Of a stretch of 64,000 nucleotides of DNA, positions 1-10,539 are shown piece after piece. The DNA lies in assembly GCA_947044365.1 (NCBI GenBank), contig OX345636.1:31940966-32004965 (forward strand). The letters are read 5' to 3'. This DNA is from Petrosia ficiformis (Eukaryota > Porifera > Demospongiae > Haplosclerida > Petrosiidae). Numbering within the stretch: the stretch's first letter is position 1; each line of letters begins with the position of its first letter. The translations under genes and the position numbers were made by a program. The notes below the pieces were generated by a model. It was given only the letters and a program-made list of their open reading frames with translations. It was not told the origin of the DNA and ran no database searches.

Positions 1-852
1 CAATATGAGTCCAATAGGACCCAATAGGAGTCCAATAGGAGTCTTCTAGGACCCTTTAGGAGCCCACAAGTACCCAATACGAGTCTTCTAGGAACCATTA
101 GGACTCCAATATAACCCAATAGGAGTCCAATAGGACTCAATATGAGTCCACTAGGACCCATTAGGAGGACCCAATTGGAGTCCACTAGGACCCATTAGGA
201 GTCCACTAGGACCCAATAGGAGTCCACTAGGACACATTAGGTGTCCAATAGGATCCAACAGGAGTCCATTGGGACCCAATAGGAGTCCACTACGACCCAT
301 AAGAAGTCCACAAGGACCCAAAAAGAGTCCAAAAGCAGTGCACTAGGACCCAATAGGTGTCCTATAGGAGTCCACATGTGTCCATTGGGACCCATTAGGA
401 GTCTACAAGGACCCAACTGGAGTCCAATAGGAGTCCACTAAGACACAATAAGAGTCCACTAGGACCCAATAGGAGTCCACTAGGACAAATTAGGATTCCA
501 CTATGACGCAATAGGAGTGTACTTGGACCCAATAGGAGTCCAAAAGGAGTCGAATAGGACCCAATAGGAGTCCAATTGGAGTCCACTAGGACCCAATAGG
601 AGTCTTCTAGGACCCATTAGGAGTCCACTAGGACCCAATAGGAGTCCACTAGGAGTCCACTAGGACCAATAAGGAGTTCACTAGGACCCATTAGGATTCC
701 ACTATGACCCAATAGGAGTCCAGTAGGACCCAATAGGAGTCCAATAGGAGTCCAATAGGACCCAATAGGAGTCCAATAGGACCCAATATGAGTCCACTAG
801 GACCCAATAGGAGTCCACTAGGACCCATTAAGAGTCCAATAGGACCCAACAT
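1..852. repeat. 21-bp satellite array (right end)
   Basis: Tandem array whose unit is two half-units, about GGAGTCCAATA (11 bp) followed by GGACCCAATA (10 bp), with frequent C/A and T/A changes (CCACTA, CCATTA). The order of half-units is irregular and single half-units are often repeated. It stops abruptly at an ACATGTGATATGCAC junction. The array runs off the left edge of the window. It is the homologue of about 34,281-35,132, but lacks about 61 bp near position 160 relative to that copy. Confidence 0.95.
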
Positions 853-1206
853 GTGATATGCACTAAATCATTCTTTATGGTGCACTAAACATTTTAATGT
901 TATTGTGGCACTTGCGCAGGCCAATAAGCTCTCAATTAGATGAAGCACATGTTTGTTTATGTATTATCTAATATCAACCTTTAATCTTTTTTCAGCCCCC
1001 ACCCTTGTATAACATTAAAATGCTTGAATTCACGTTCATCCTTCATCATCACAATGATCATCAAATGTACGTATGTGTGGATGTGCATGTGCATGTGTAT
1101 GTATGTGTGTATGCATGTACGTGTGTAGACACTGTGTACGTATGTGTATGTATGTATTTGTATGTATATGTGTGGGTGTATGACATACATAACATTTTAG
1201 TGTGTT
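853..1206. other. Spacer with TATG/TG-rich simple sequence
   Basis: Low-copy spacer between the 21-bp satellite and the MITE. From about 1,063 to 1,180 it is imperfect (TATG)n/(TGTGCA)n simple sequence, which creates short histidine/tyrosine-rich frames on both strands that I do not consider genes. No splice-bounded coding segment seen. Duplicated at about 35,133-35,486. Confidence 0.6.
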
Positions 1207-1214
1207 ATATGTAC

Positions 1215-1776
1215 TAGTGTTGTTTTAGTATTTGAATATTGTTTTAGTTATGATTTTAGTTATAGTTCAGAGTTTCAAAATCTTGTTGATTTTCTTATAG
1301 TTTTAGTAAATACTCGAAAAATGCTGTTTTAGTTCTGGTTCCAAACTTGAGAGAAGTTTTGATTCTGATTCAGTTCCCGTTATAAATTTTTTAAATGTTA
1401 TTGATTTTGTTCCTGGTTTTTGAGTAGTTCTTGATAACTCATTAAGTAATGAATGAAATTAAACTTTTGAATGAATGATCCAACTACTACTATTACACAT
1501 GCACATATTAACGTACTTCTTGTTAAGTAATGATCAATGAATTGAAAAATGTGGTGTATTGCGATATCTGTTGTATACTTGTTAGCTCTAAGATATGAAT
1601 TAATATTTTTCATTTTAGTTCTGTTCTAGTTCTAGTTCACAATCCAACAATGGTTTTAGTTATGATTTAGTTCTGGGTCTAAATTTCAAATAATTTTTAG
1701 TTATAGATTAGTTCCGAGAGCTAAAATTGAAAAGGGGTATTTTAGTTTTAGTACCGATAGAACTAAAACAACATGA
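1215..1776. mobile_element. hAT-type MITE, copy 1
   Basis: Non-coding 562-bp element. It starts TAGTGTTGTTTTAGT and ends ACTAAAACAACATGA, imperfect terminal inverted repeats. It is flanked by an exact 8-bp target duplication ATATGTAC (1,207-1,214 and 1,777-1,784). An 8-bp duplication is characteristic of the hAT superfamily. The interior is rich in TTTTAGTT/AGTTCTAGTT subrepeats. The same insertion, with the same flanks, occurs at 12,343, 35,495 and 46,507, so those copies arose by duplication of the surrounding DNA and not by separate transposition. Confidence 0.85.
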
Positions 1777-2441
1777 ATATGTACATACCCTGTATGTAGA
1801 TATAACCCACTGAAATGTTATGAATATTACATGTACATGCATACATGTTATGATACACACACACATGTGCATACATATCTACATTCACACATAGCAATAC
1901 AAGTTCATTTGCCAAAATAACATTTTCTTCCAATTGGTAAGTAATCTCTTCTGGAATATGTTTTACTCTGAGAGTATAAACATTAATACTAGTAAACTAA
2001 CGAAAACAACAGATACAAATAGGTGACTGATTATGCTCTAATCGATACATTTATTAGTATGTGGGACTCATTACAGGCAACATGCACGGGACAAGCACTA
2101 ACAATTTACGATATTATTAAAGCACTTACCTAAACATTTTAGCACTTTTACCATCTAATTCGCTATTGCAGGTGCAGTAGATGGATAAGTCATAGGAATC
2201 TAATAAAAAATAAAATCACAACATTAACAATGCACATGAATGATGCTGTAACTCGTATCGAATTCTCATATTTAAGGAGATTATGAATGTGCCAGCATTT
2301 ACCAAACCATCTATAGACAAATATGTCATCATTTCCACATTCAATCAATACAGATGCTAAATATAGAAATGATGCACATTTTACTGGATCTGTCCTGGTG
2401 ATGCAGGCACACAATATAATGACATTTCTGTGGTTTAATTA

Positions 2442-3017
2442 ATTAATTACTCTTCAGTCCCTAGCAGTCTATTAGCTCTCATGAGTCTCTTTGAATCTTG
2501 TGAGTCCGCATTGGTCTCTCTGAGTCTCATGAGTCCCCATCGGTCTCTTGAGTAACTAGTAGTCTCAAATAGTCTCTTTGAGTCTCATGAGTACCCATTA
2601 GTCTGTTTGAGTCTCCAGTAGTCTTTCTGAGTCTCATGAGTCCCAACTAGTCTCTCTCAGTCTCATGAGTCCCCATTGGTCTCTTGAGTCTCCAGTAGTC
2701 TCTTTGAGTCTCACGAGTCTCCAGTAGTCTCTTTGAGTCTCATGAGTCTCCAGTAGTCTCTCTGAGTCTCATGAGTCCCAACTAGTCTCTCTGACTCTCA
2801 CACGTCTCCATTAATCTCTTTGAGTCTCATAAGCAACCATTATTCTATCTGAGTCTTCAGTAGTCTCTTTGAGTCTCATGAGTCTTCACTAGCCTCTCTG
2901 ACTATCATGAGTTCCCAGAAGTCTCTTTGAGTCTCATGAGTCTCCAGTAGTCTCTCTAAGTCTCATGAGTCCCAACTAGTCTCTGTGAGCCTCATGAGTC
3001 CCACTAGTCTCTTACAT
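2442..3017. repeat. 29-bp satellite array, forward orientation (UFC1-A intron 2)
   Basis: Tandem repeat of about 29 bp built from GAGTCTCATGAGTC plus a variable TCCAGTAGTCTCTTT-like half. CTCATGAG inside the unit is a perfect 8-bp palindrome. The same repeat in the opposite orientation lies at 5,947-6,395, so the two arrays bracket the 72-bp satellite as inverted repeats. Confidence 0.9.
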
Positions 3018-3529
3018 GTATATATAGTCTCCAGCAATCTCAGAAGTTATACAAGTGGAAAAATGGAATTCCCATTCCTTTTATTTCCTTTTCTGATATC
3101 GTGGATAATTGAACCTATGTCAGTTCTGTGTTTTAGGTCAGATGGGCACAACTATATACTTAAGGAAGAGCATCATAATTTACACTCTTTTCATCAGCAT
3201 GAAGTGATGATTCTCAACTTGTGTTTCTCTCCATAAAGATAAACAACTAAAGAGAAGCTATGCCATATATGTAAATTAAGCTACATCAAATGGCTAACAA
3301 CAGTAATCTTTCTGATTCATATAAGTGTGCACATCTATAACATTACACAGTTTGTGTGACCCATTGATTAAAGTTGATGCGATTTCAATTCACTAAATAT
3401 TCACGGTCAGCATATCAATTACATATAATTTATTATAAAGAATATGCAATGTAATGAACATAATTACATAACTATTATATTACATATATATAATTATATA
3501 TATCAGTGCTGTTCTATTGCAGCAAATAA
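3018..3529. other. Spacer between 29-bp and 72-bp satellites
   Basis: About 500 bp of low-copy AT-rich sequence. A plus-strand frame is open from about 2,985 to 3,236, but it starts inside the satellite, lies antisense within the UFC1 intron and is disrupted in copy B, so I do not call a gene. Copies at about 21,909-22,350 and 37,297-37,797. Confidence 0.5.
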
Positions 3530-5715
3530 ATTTAGTACCAGTATTAGTTCTAGTACTTACAAAAAAGTGTTTAGTTTAGTACTAGTTCTAATACTCAATC
3601 ATTAGTTTAGCATTAGTTCAGGCACCAAATACAGAAAAGGGTTTAGTTTAGTATTGGTTCTAATACTCGATCTTTAGTTTAGTATTAGTTCTAGCACTCA
3701 ATACAGAAAAGTAGTATTGGTTCTCATACTCAATCTTTAGTTTACAATTAGTTCAAGTACCCAATACAGAAAAGTGATTTGTTTAGTATTGGTTCTAATA
3801 CTCAATCTTTAGTTTAGAATTAGTTCAAGTACCCTATACAGGAAAGTGTATAGTTTAGTATTTTTTCTAATACTCAATCTTTAGTTTAGTATTAGTTCTA
3901 GTACTCAATACAGAAAAGTGTTTAGTCTAGTGTTAGTTCTAGTACTTTTAGAAAAGTATATAGTTTACTAATGGTTCCAATACTCAATCTTTAGTTTAGT
4001 ATTAGTTCTAGTACTCAATACAGAAAAGTGATTTGTTTAGTATTGGTTCTAATACTCGTTTAGTATTAGTTCTAGCACTCAATACAGAAAAGTATTATTG
4101 GTTCTCATACTCAATCTTTAGTTTAGAATTAGTTCAAGTACCCAATACAGAAAAGTGTTTTGTTTAGTATTGGTTCTCATACTCAATCTTTAGTTTAGTA
4201 TTAGTTCTAGTACTCAATGCCGAAAAGTTTTTAGTTTAGCATTGGTTCTAATACTTCGTTTAGTATTAGTTTAAGTACTCAATACAGAAAAGTGTTTAGT
4301 TTAGTATTGGTTCTAATACTTAGTTTAGTATTGGTTCTAGTATTCAATACAGAAAAGTGTATAGTTTAGTATTTGTTCTAATACTCAATCTTTAGTTTAG
4401 TATTAGTTCTAGTACTCAATACAGAAAATTGTTTAGTTTAGTATTGGTTCTCCTACTCAATCTTTAGTTTAGTATTAGTTCTAGTACCCAATAAAGAAAA
4501 CCGTTTTGCTTACTATTGGTTCTCATACTCAATCTTAAGTTTAATATTAGTTCTAGTACTCAATACAGAGAAGTGTTTAGGTTCTAATACTCAATCTTTA
4601 GTTTATTATTACTTCTAGTACTCAATACAGAAAGGTGTTTAGTTTAGTATTAGTTCCAGTACTCCATACAGAAAAGTGCTTTGTTTAGTATTGGTTCTAA
4701 TACTCAATCTTTAGTGTAGTATTAGTTCTAGTACTCAATACAGAAATGTGTTTAGTTTAGTATTGGTTCTAATACTTAGTTTAGTATTAGTTCTAGTACT
4801 CAATACAGAAAGGTGTTTAGTTTGGTATTGGTTCTAATACTTAGTTTAGTATTAGTTTTAGTATTCAACACAGAAAAGTGTATTGTTTAGTGTTGGTTCT
4901 AATACTCCATCTTTAGTTTAGTATTAGTTTTAGTACCCTATACAGCAAAGTGTTTAGTTTAGTATTGGTTCTAATACTCAATCTTTAGTTTAGTATTAGT
5001 TCTAGTACTCAATACAGAAAAGTATTTAGTTTAGTACTGGTTCTAATACTCAATCTTTAATTTAGTATTAGTTAGAGTACTCAATACAGAAAAGTGTTTA
5101 GTTTAGTAGTGGTTCTAATACTTAGTTTAGTATTAGTTGTAGTACTCAATACAGAAAAGTGTTTAGTTTAGTATAGGTTCTCGTACTCAATCTTTAGTTT
5201 AGTATTAGTTCTAGTACTCAATACAGAAAAGTGTTTAGTTTAGTATTGGTTCGAATACTCAATCTTTAGTTTAGTATTAGTTCAAGTACTCAACACAGAA
5301 AAGTGTTTAGTTTAGTATTGGTTCTAATACTTAGTTTAGTATTAGTTCTAGTACTCAATACAGAAAAGTGTTTAGTTTAGTATTGGTTCTAATACTTAGT
5401 TTAGTAATAGTTCTAGTACTCAATACAGAAAAGTGTTTAGTTCAGTATTGGTTCGAATACTCAATCTTTAGTTTAGTATTAGTTCAAGTACTCAACACCG
5501 AAAAGTTTTTTGTTTAGTATTGGTTCTAATACTCAATCTTTAGTTTAGTATTAGTTCTAGTACACAATACAGAAAAGTGTTTTGTTTAGTATTGGTTCTA
5601 ATAATCAATCTTTACTTTAGTATTAGTTCTAGTACTCAATACCGAAAAGTGTTAAGTTTAGTATTGGTTCTAGTACCCAATCTTTAGTTTAGTATTAGTT
5701 TTAATACTCAAAGTT
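3530..5715. repeat. 72-bp satellite array (UFC1-A intron 2)
   Basis: Unit of about 72 bp, itself a diverged dimer: one half carries TTTAGTATTGGTTCTAATAC then CAATCTTTAG, the other TTTAGTATTAGTTCTAGTAC then TCAATACAGAAAAGTG. A common 65-bp variant lacks the CAATCTT segment. The array begins next to CAGTGCTGTTCTA, which resembles the terminus of the hAT-type MITEs in this window. It ends against TACTCAAAGTTCAAC and AT-rich simple sequence. Confidence 0.95.
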
Positions 5716-5729
5716 CAACTATACATATA

Positions 5730-5756
5730 TATAATTATATATAATACATAAATATG

Positions 5757-5811
<55 letters not shown>

Positions 5812-5942
5812 AATATATATATATATATATATATAATATATATATATATGTATGTATTATATATAATATATATATATAATAATTATGTATGTATTATATA
5901 TAATTTATAGATGTATTATATGTATTTTATATAATGTATAAC
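5730..5942. repeat. (AT)n-rich microsatellite
   Basis: Long run of alternating AT with interspersed TATGTATG and ATATAATATA motifs. Copy at about 42,510-42,722. Confidence 0.95.
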
Positions 5943-5946
5943 AGTG

Positions 5947-6395
5947 GGAACTGATGAGACTCAGAGGGGAGTCATTAGACTCAGACTACTTGGGACTAAT
6001 TAGACTAATGCGACTCAGGAATCATGAGACCAATCGGTAATCATAACACTCAAAGAGACTAGTTAGGACTCTAGGACTCCTGAGACTAAAAGAAACTTCT
6101 TCGGACTCATGAGACTCAGAGAGACTAGTTGGGACTCATGACACTCAAAGAGACTAGTTGGGACTCATAACAATCAAAGAGACTAGTTGGGACTCATGAC
6201 ACTCAGAGAGACTAATGGAGACTAGTTGGGACCCATGAGACTCAAAGAGACTAATTGGGACTCATGAGTCCTTACAAGTCTCTCTGAGTCTTATGAATCT
6301 CCAGTAGTCTCTTTGAGTCTCATGGGTCCTAACTAGTCTCATGAGTTGGGACTCATGAGACTCAGAGAGACTAATGGAGACTCCTGAGACTGAAA
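5947..6395. repeat. 29-bp satellite array, inverted orientation
   Basis: Repeats of GAGACTCATGAGACTC and AGAGACTAGTTGGGACTC type, the reverse complement of the 2,442-3,017 array. A short forward-oriented stretch interrupts it at about 6,262-6,345. Intron 2 of UFC1-A resumes as single-copy sequence immediately after. Confidence 0.85.
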
Positions 6396-7250
6396 AAAAC
6401 AACAATCTTCATGGTTACTGTATAATAATAACCACAATAATGTAATTATATTTGGTGCCTGCAACACCGAGATAGTACCGTTTTACTGACCTTGTTCCAT
6501 CTTTAGTAGATTCCAGTCTAAACCACTCATTATCAGCATCTTTGTTGTTAGTAACATACTGTAAGAATTTAGGAACATTTAGTAAGCTAAAATGAAAAAT
6601 TTAAATTCTTTTCATCTTTCTTAACAAAGTGCTGGTATTAGTGCTGTCATAATAGTTTTACAGAGCTGTTTAAATGGAGTCTTATCTGTAGCTACAACCA
6701 GGCCTTTCTTGCATGATCATGGTCATCCAACATGTCATGTAATTAATATGAAGATATCTCAAAGAATGTTTTTCAGTCCACTGTGACAAAGACTATAAGA
6801 TGGTACATGTAGCTAGAGTCTAGGATTTATTCCAAGGCGACTCAAAGGCATGTATGTTAAACTAATTTTGTGGCTAATGTTCACTGACATTCATGATAAC
6901 CTCAAAATATCATATTAATTATGCAGCATCTCAATAATGAAGCAATGGTTTGAATTTGACGTACAAAAAAAAAATAATGGGAAGGATAGTTATAATTATG
7001 TGTCATCACTCAAGGTAATAATATGATATAATATAATATTCCCAATGATTATTCCACTGTAATAACTCTAGAGTACTCTGGTCAATATGCTATACCTTTA
7101 GTAACATGGCATTGCTAGTCTACTCTACCTTTATAAGAGAGGTGTATTCTTCTTTTAATCTAGTCACCCTCTGATCACCATCACGAGGACCTGCTCTGGT
7201 TCTGATCAGAGGAATGGCAGCCAACGTTCTTTTGTTGCTTCATCCACCAT

Positions 7251-7830
7251 AATAAAGTTAACACTAGACATGATTGTGCGCACTTGGTTAATGGTTATGC
7301 TCATGGTCCTACCAAGATAGAAAACAGAATAAATAAGAGTCTATTGTGTGGAATTACAGTAGAAAAATATTGTAGGATAGTGTTACTGTTATTGTATTAA
7401 TAATAGTAGTGTAGGTAAAGAAATAATATTGAAATGATTGTACTGCAAAATCTTTTGTGCATGTATATATAAAGAAAATATGTGTGTGAACATTATTAAA
7501 AAAAAGTGAAATTTGTGTAAAGAAAAATAGATAGTATAGAATAATTATAAATCAAATATTGTGTAAAATAATATGGCAGGGGATTGTGTCAAAACTGAAC
7601 ATCTTTTTTTTTAAATGTTTTAAAATGCAATAAAAAAAGACAACCATATATATACATCTTCGCATACTATTAAGTAATAATATTCATCTTTCAAAACAAT
7701 TATTATTTAAAGTCTGAAACACAAGAAGTGACAATGACAATAGTAGTGTATATTATAATAATAATTAAGACAAATAGTGTATAATAAAATATTACATAGG
7801 CCTATTACTAAAATTAATAGTAGTATATAA
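7251..7830. other. AT-rich sequence upstream of UFC1-A
   Basis: About 580 bp of A/T-rich DNA upstream (minus-strand sense) of the UFC1-A start codon. I see no TATA-like or GC-rich promoter block that stands out and no further exon. Duplicated at about 43,922-44,488. Confidence 0.4.
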
Positions 7831-8287
7831 CAAGTGTATATAGAGAAAAAAAACATCCCTATATTTGCTTTGTGATGACTATGTATTAAGCATTGCTGGT
7901 GGCACTAGTGTCTGTACCTTTCTGTGTACTTGAAAGCTGGGGCCTGAAGTAAGTGTAAGCCCAATTGCAGACTAAATACACAGATCTCTGATGAACTGAC
8001 TAAAGTACTCCTTCAAGGTTCTAAATGATGACTTCCTCATGAGACTGAAACTCAGCAACTTATCATACTTACTTGTTAAAGATTCTTGCATAATATTTAT
8101 ACTGTTTCTCTGCTATTTACAACAGTTATTAGCAGTTTTACATCCTTTTTGAATCTTCCTGGCTGGTCTGTAGCTCAAACGCGCGTTCTTTACGCGCCAC
8201 GCCCATTAATTGACCGAGCCCCTGGGAATGACGCAACTTCCTTAACTACGTATACAACACATAGTCGCGCAAGTGACACAAGAAAAA
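7831..8287. repeat. R element, copy 1 (with CpG-rich end)
   Basis: Repeat starting CAAGTGTATATAGAG and ending GCGCAAGTGACACAAG. The last roughly 120 bp (8,168-8,283) are strikingly CpG-rich for this AT-rich window and hold GCGCG, CCACGCCC (GC box-like), TGACGCAA (CRE/C-EBP-like) and ACTTCC (ETS-like) strings. A short plus-strand frame here is not convincing as a gene. Confidence 0.8.
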
Positions 8288-8735
8288 CAAGTGTATATAG
8301 AGAAAAAAACATCCCTATATTTGCTTTGTGATGACTATGTATTAAGCATTGCTGATGGCACTAGTGTCTCTACCTTTCTGTGTACTCCTGGGGCCTGAAG
8401 ACATAAGTGTAAGCCTAATTGCAGTCTAAATACCCAGATGTCTGATGAACTGACTGAGGTACTCCTTCAAGGTTCTAAATGATGACTTCCTCGTGTCTGA
8501 AACTTAACAACTTATCATACTTACTTGTTAAAGATTCTTGGATAATATCTATACTGTTTCTCTGCTATATACAACAGTTATTAGCAGTTTTACATCCTTT
8601 CTGAATCTTCCTGGCTGGTCTGTAGCTCAAACGCGCGTTCTTTTACGCGCCACGCCCATTAATTGACCGAGCCCCCGGGAATGACGCAACTTCCTTAACT
8701 ACGTATACAACGCATAGTCGCGCAAGTGACACAAG
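8288..8735. repeat. R element, copy 2
   Basis: Direct, head-to-tail second copy of the R element with small indels. The CpG-rich end is preserved nearly base for base. It runs into an (AT)n tract at about 8,736-8,759. Confidence 0.85.
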
Positions 8736-8759
8736 AATATATATATATATATATATATA

Positions 8760-8872
8760 CATTAAACCCCGTGGAAAGCGATTATAGGGATGGCCCTACG
8801 GGCCATAAAAAAATATATAGATTCAACCCCGTGGAAAGCAATTATAGGGATGGCCCTACGGGCCATAAAAAC
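8760..8872. repeat. Two tandem 60-bp units with a GGCCC hairpin
   Basis: Two copies, 60 bp apart, of a sequence containing AACCCCGTGGAAAGC then GGGATGGCCCTACGGGCCAT. ATGGCCC-TAC-GGGCCAT can fold into a 7-bp-stem hairpin. A third copy is at about 10,382-10,428, at the right edge of the insertion. Confidence 0.85.
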
Positions 8873-9240
8873 CTGGTTTTTTCATGGGCTCCTGGTAAAA
8901 GGTATTAGCATAATTATATGATTAGTGTTTAAAATTATTATGGGTATAGTGTTCAGTTCATAATGTTAATACATGTGTATTAGTGCATCAGATTATATAA
9001 TTATTTTTATAGTTAAGTGTTGTTAGATAAACAAAGAGTTCTAAGTTCATTATATAGTAGTAGAAAATTATGTGTATTGATAATAATGATAAAATTATAA
9101 TACTTCTTCTACAGCATATGAACACTCCTAGAGTAACTATAGAAAGATCATAACTAATAAATTATATTTATGTATGTACATTAGATAACGTTTATTCATG
9201 TAATTTATACTGTGTGATTATAACAAGTTTTCATTTTGTA
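8873..9240. other. AT-rich sequence, nothing recognised
   Basis: About 370 bp of AT-rich DNA inside the insertion, with no tandem structure and no coding segment. Confidence 0.4.
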
Positions 9241-9525
9241 ATAATGTATTCCATTTGATATTAATATGTGTATGAGTGTATTATATTTGATTTGGTTTTA
9301 ATATGTGTATGAGTGTATTATATTTGATTTGGTTTAATATGTGTATGAGTGTATTCCATTTGATTTGGTTTAATATGTGTATGAGTGTATTCCATTTGAT
9401 ATGATTTAATATGTGTATGAGTGTATTCATTTGATTTGGTTTAATATGTGTATGAGTGTATTCATTTGATTTGGTTTAATATGTGTATGAGTGTATTCAT
9501 TTGATTTGGTTTAATATGTGTAAAT
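9241..9525. repeat. 35-37-bp minisatellite
   Basis: About eight units of ATTTGATTTGGTTTAATATG plus TGTATGAGTGTATTC, with small length changes from unit to unit. Confidence 0.9.
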
Positions 9526-9687
9526 AATTTTCATTTTCATTTTGGTGTAATGTTTTTCCATTATATTTTTAATTCATGTATACATTTGTATTAGAGTTTG
9601 ATTTTATATGTATTCCTTTTGAAAATGTATTCCATTTTATATCTAAATGTAGATATTCTACTTCTTGTTTAATTATCTAGAAACTAA

Positions 9688-10070
9688 CAAGTGTATATAG
9701 AGAAAAAAACATCCCTATGATTGCTTTACAAATTTAAGTGAAGATATGACTGCTTTGTTGTGTGCAGAATTCAGTAATCATGGCTGACTTTATCAAGCAT
9801 GAAAGACAACAGCTTATTATAGTTATTATTTTGATTATCTACTCTCCTGACCTTTCAAAGGACCTTGTAGAACTTTAGGAATATATTTCAGGCGGAATAG
9901 CTAGCTATTAGTTCCAGTTTCTACGTAAGTTCAACAGCTTTCTTTCTGCTGGTGTGTAGAGCTTGATCGAGCGTTCGTTTATGCCCCACGTCCATTAATT
10001 GACCGAGCCCCCGGGAATGACGCAACTTCCTTAACTACGTATACAACGCATAGTCGCGCTAGTGACACAA
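9688..10070. repeat. R element, copy 3 (internally diverged)
   Basis: Starts CAAGTGTATATAGAG like the other copies. The central part is replaced or strongly diverged, and the CpG-rich terminal block (about 9,970-10,070) is again almost identical. The terminus is therefore better conserved than the interior. Confidence 0.75.
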
Positions 10071-10082
10071 ACATATGTAATA

Positions 10083-10242
10083 TATATAGTACACTTACAG
10101 GTCTTATATACAAAAATATAGACCCGAGGTTTAGTGTCCAAGGATGTGATATAGCCCGAGCCTGCGAGGGCTATATCACATCCGAGGACACTAAACCAAG
10201 GTTTTATATTGTTTTATATAAGAACTGTAAGTGTACTATATA
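10083..10242. mobile_element. 160-bp near-perfect palindromic element
   Basis: The left arm starts TATATAGTACACTTACAG and the right arm ends CTGTAAGTGTACTATATA. Inner arms carry GTTTAGTGTCC / GGACACTAAAC and GGATGTGATATAGCCC / GGGCTATATCACATCC, meeting at about 10,162. The whole can fold into one long hairpin. This fits a foldback-type MITE; TA-rich flanks prevent a clear target duplication call. Confidence 0.75.
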
Positions 10243-10539
10243 CAATATATTGTATGCTGATAGATTAAAGATTCACAGGTCTATATACAAAAATATAAGA
10301 CCTAACCACATCAAACGGTTGCCATGGTAGCATGCTATATATAATTATATAATTATAATAATAATTATAATTATAATATACATTAAACCCCGTGGAAAGC
10401 AATTATAGGGATGGCCCTACGGGCCATAAAAAGAATAATTATAATGATTATTAATCAAAAAGGTAACAAAATTTGAAAAAAAAATTGTAAAAACCAGAAA
10501 TAAACTATATGCAAGAAAGAAATTTAAAGTACTCTGAAC

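Larger units (their letters stand above)
2130..7250 (-). pseudogene. UFC1: UFC1 (Ufm1-conjugating enzyme 1) fragment, copy A
   Basis: UFC1 is the E2-like enzyme that takes the ubiquitin-like protein UFM1 from UBA5 and passes it on with the UFL1 ligase complex. Four exons can be read. Exon 1 is 7,250-7,129 (starts MVDEAT, later [11 protein letters not shown]). Exon 2 is 6,558-6,491 (YVTNNKDADNEWFRLES, between TTCTTACAG and GTCAGT). Exon 3 is 2,310-2,253 (RWFGKCWHIHNLLKYE after CTATAG; donor GTTACA is weak). Exon 4 is 2,199-2,130 (IPMTYPSTAPA then ELDGKSAKMFR, donor GTAAGT). These match the N-terminal two thirds of animal UFC1; exon 1 has the usual 41-codon length apart from one missing base just after the start. 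Exon 4 lacks 7 bp present in copy B, a second frameshift. The exon with the catalytic Cys (GGKICLTDHF in the family) is absent. Intron 2, about 4.2 kb, is nearly all satellite. Homology is secure; pseudogene status rests on the lesions. Confidence 0.9.
7831..10429. mobile_element. 2.6-kb complex insertion present only in block I
   Basis: Block II reads straight through the equivalent site (44,488-44,494, GTATATAAAAAGAATA). Block I has about 2.6 kb more, with ATAA microhomology at both edges. The segment is a composite: two and a half copies of a roughly 450-bp repeat, three copies of a hairpin-containing 50-60-mer, a 35-bp minisatellite and a 160-bp palindrome. No terminal inverted repeat or transposase is visible for the whole, so it may be nested insertions or the ancestral state deleted from block II. 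Confidence 0.7.

Noticed and set aside
981..1217. His/Tyr/Val-rich frames on both strands.
   Set aside because: They are translations of (TATG)n/(TGTGCA)n simple sequence.
2442..3017. Possible CRISPR array (regular short repeats).
   Set aside because: Repeats are contiguous and diverged with no unique spacers, and the context is eukaryotic (introns, hAT-type MITEs).
2985..3236. Plus-strand 83-codon frame conserved in blocks I and II.
   Set aside because: It starts inside the 29-bp satellite, lies antisense in the UFC1 intron and is broken in copy B; conservation is explained by recent duplication.
8160..8290. tRNA-derived SINE reading of the R element end (GGTCTGTAGCTCAAACGCG as an A box).
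   Set aside because: No B box (GGTTCGANTCC) at the proper distance and no tRNA-like fold could be drawn.
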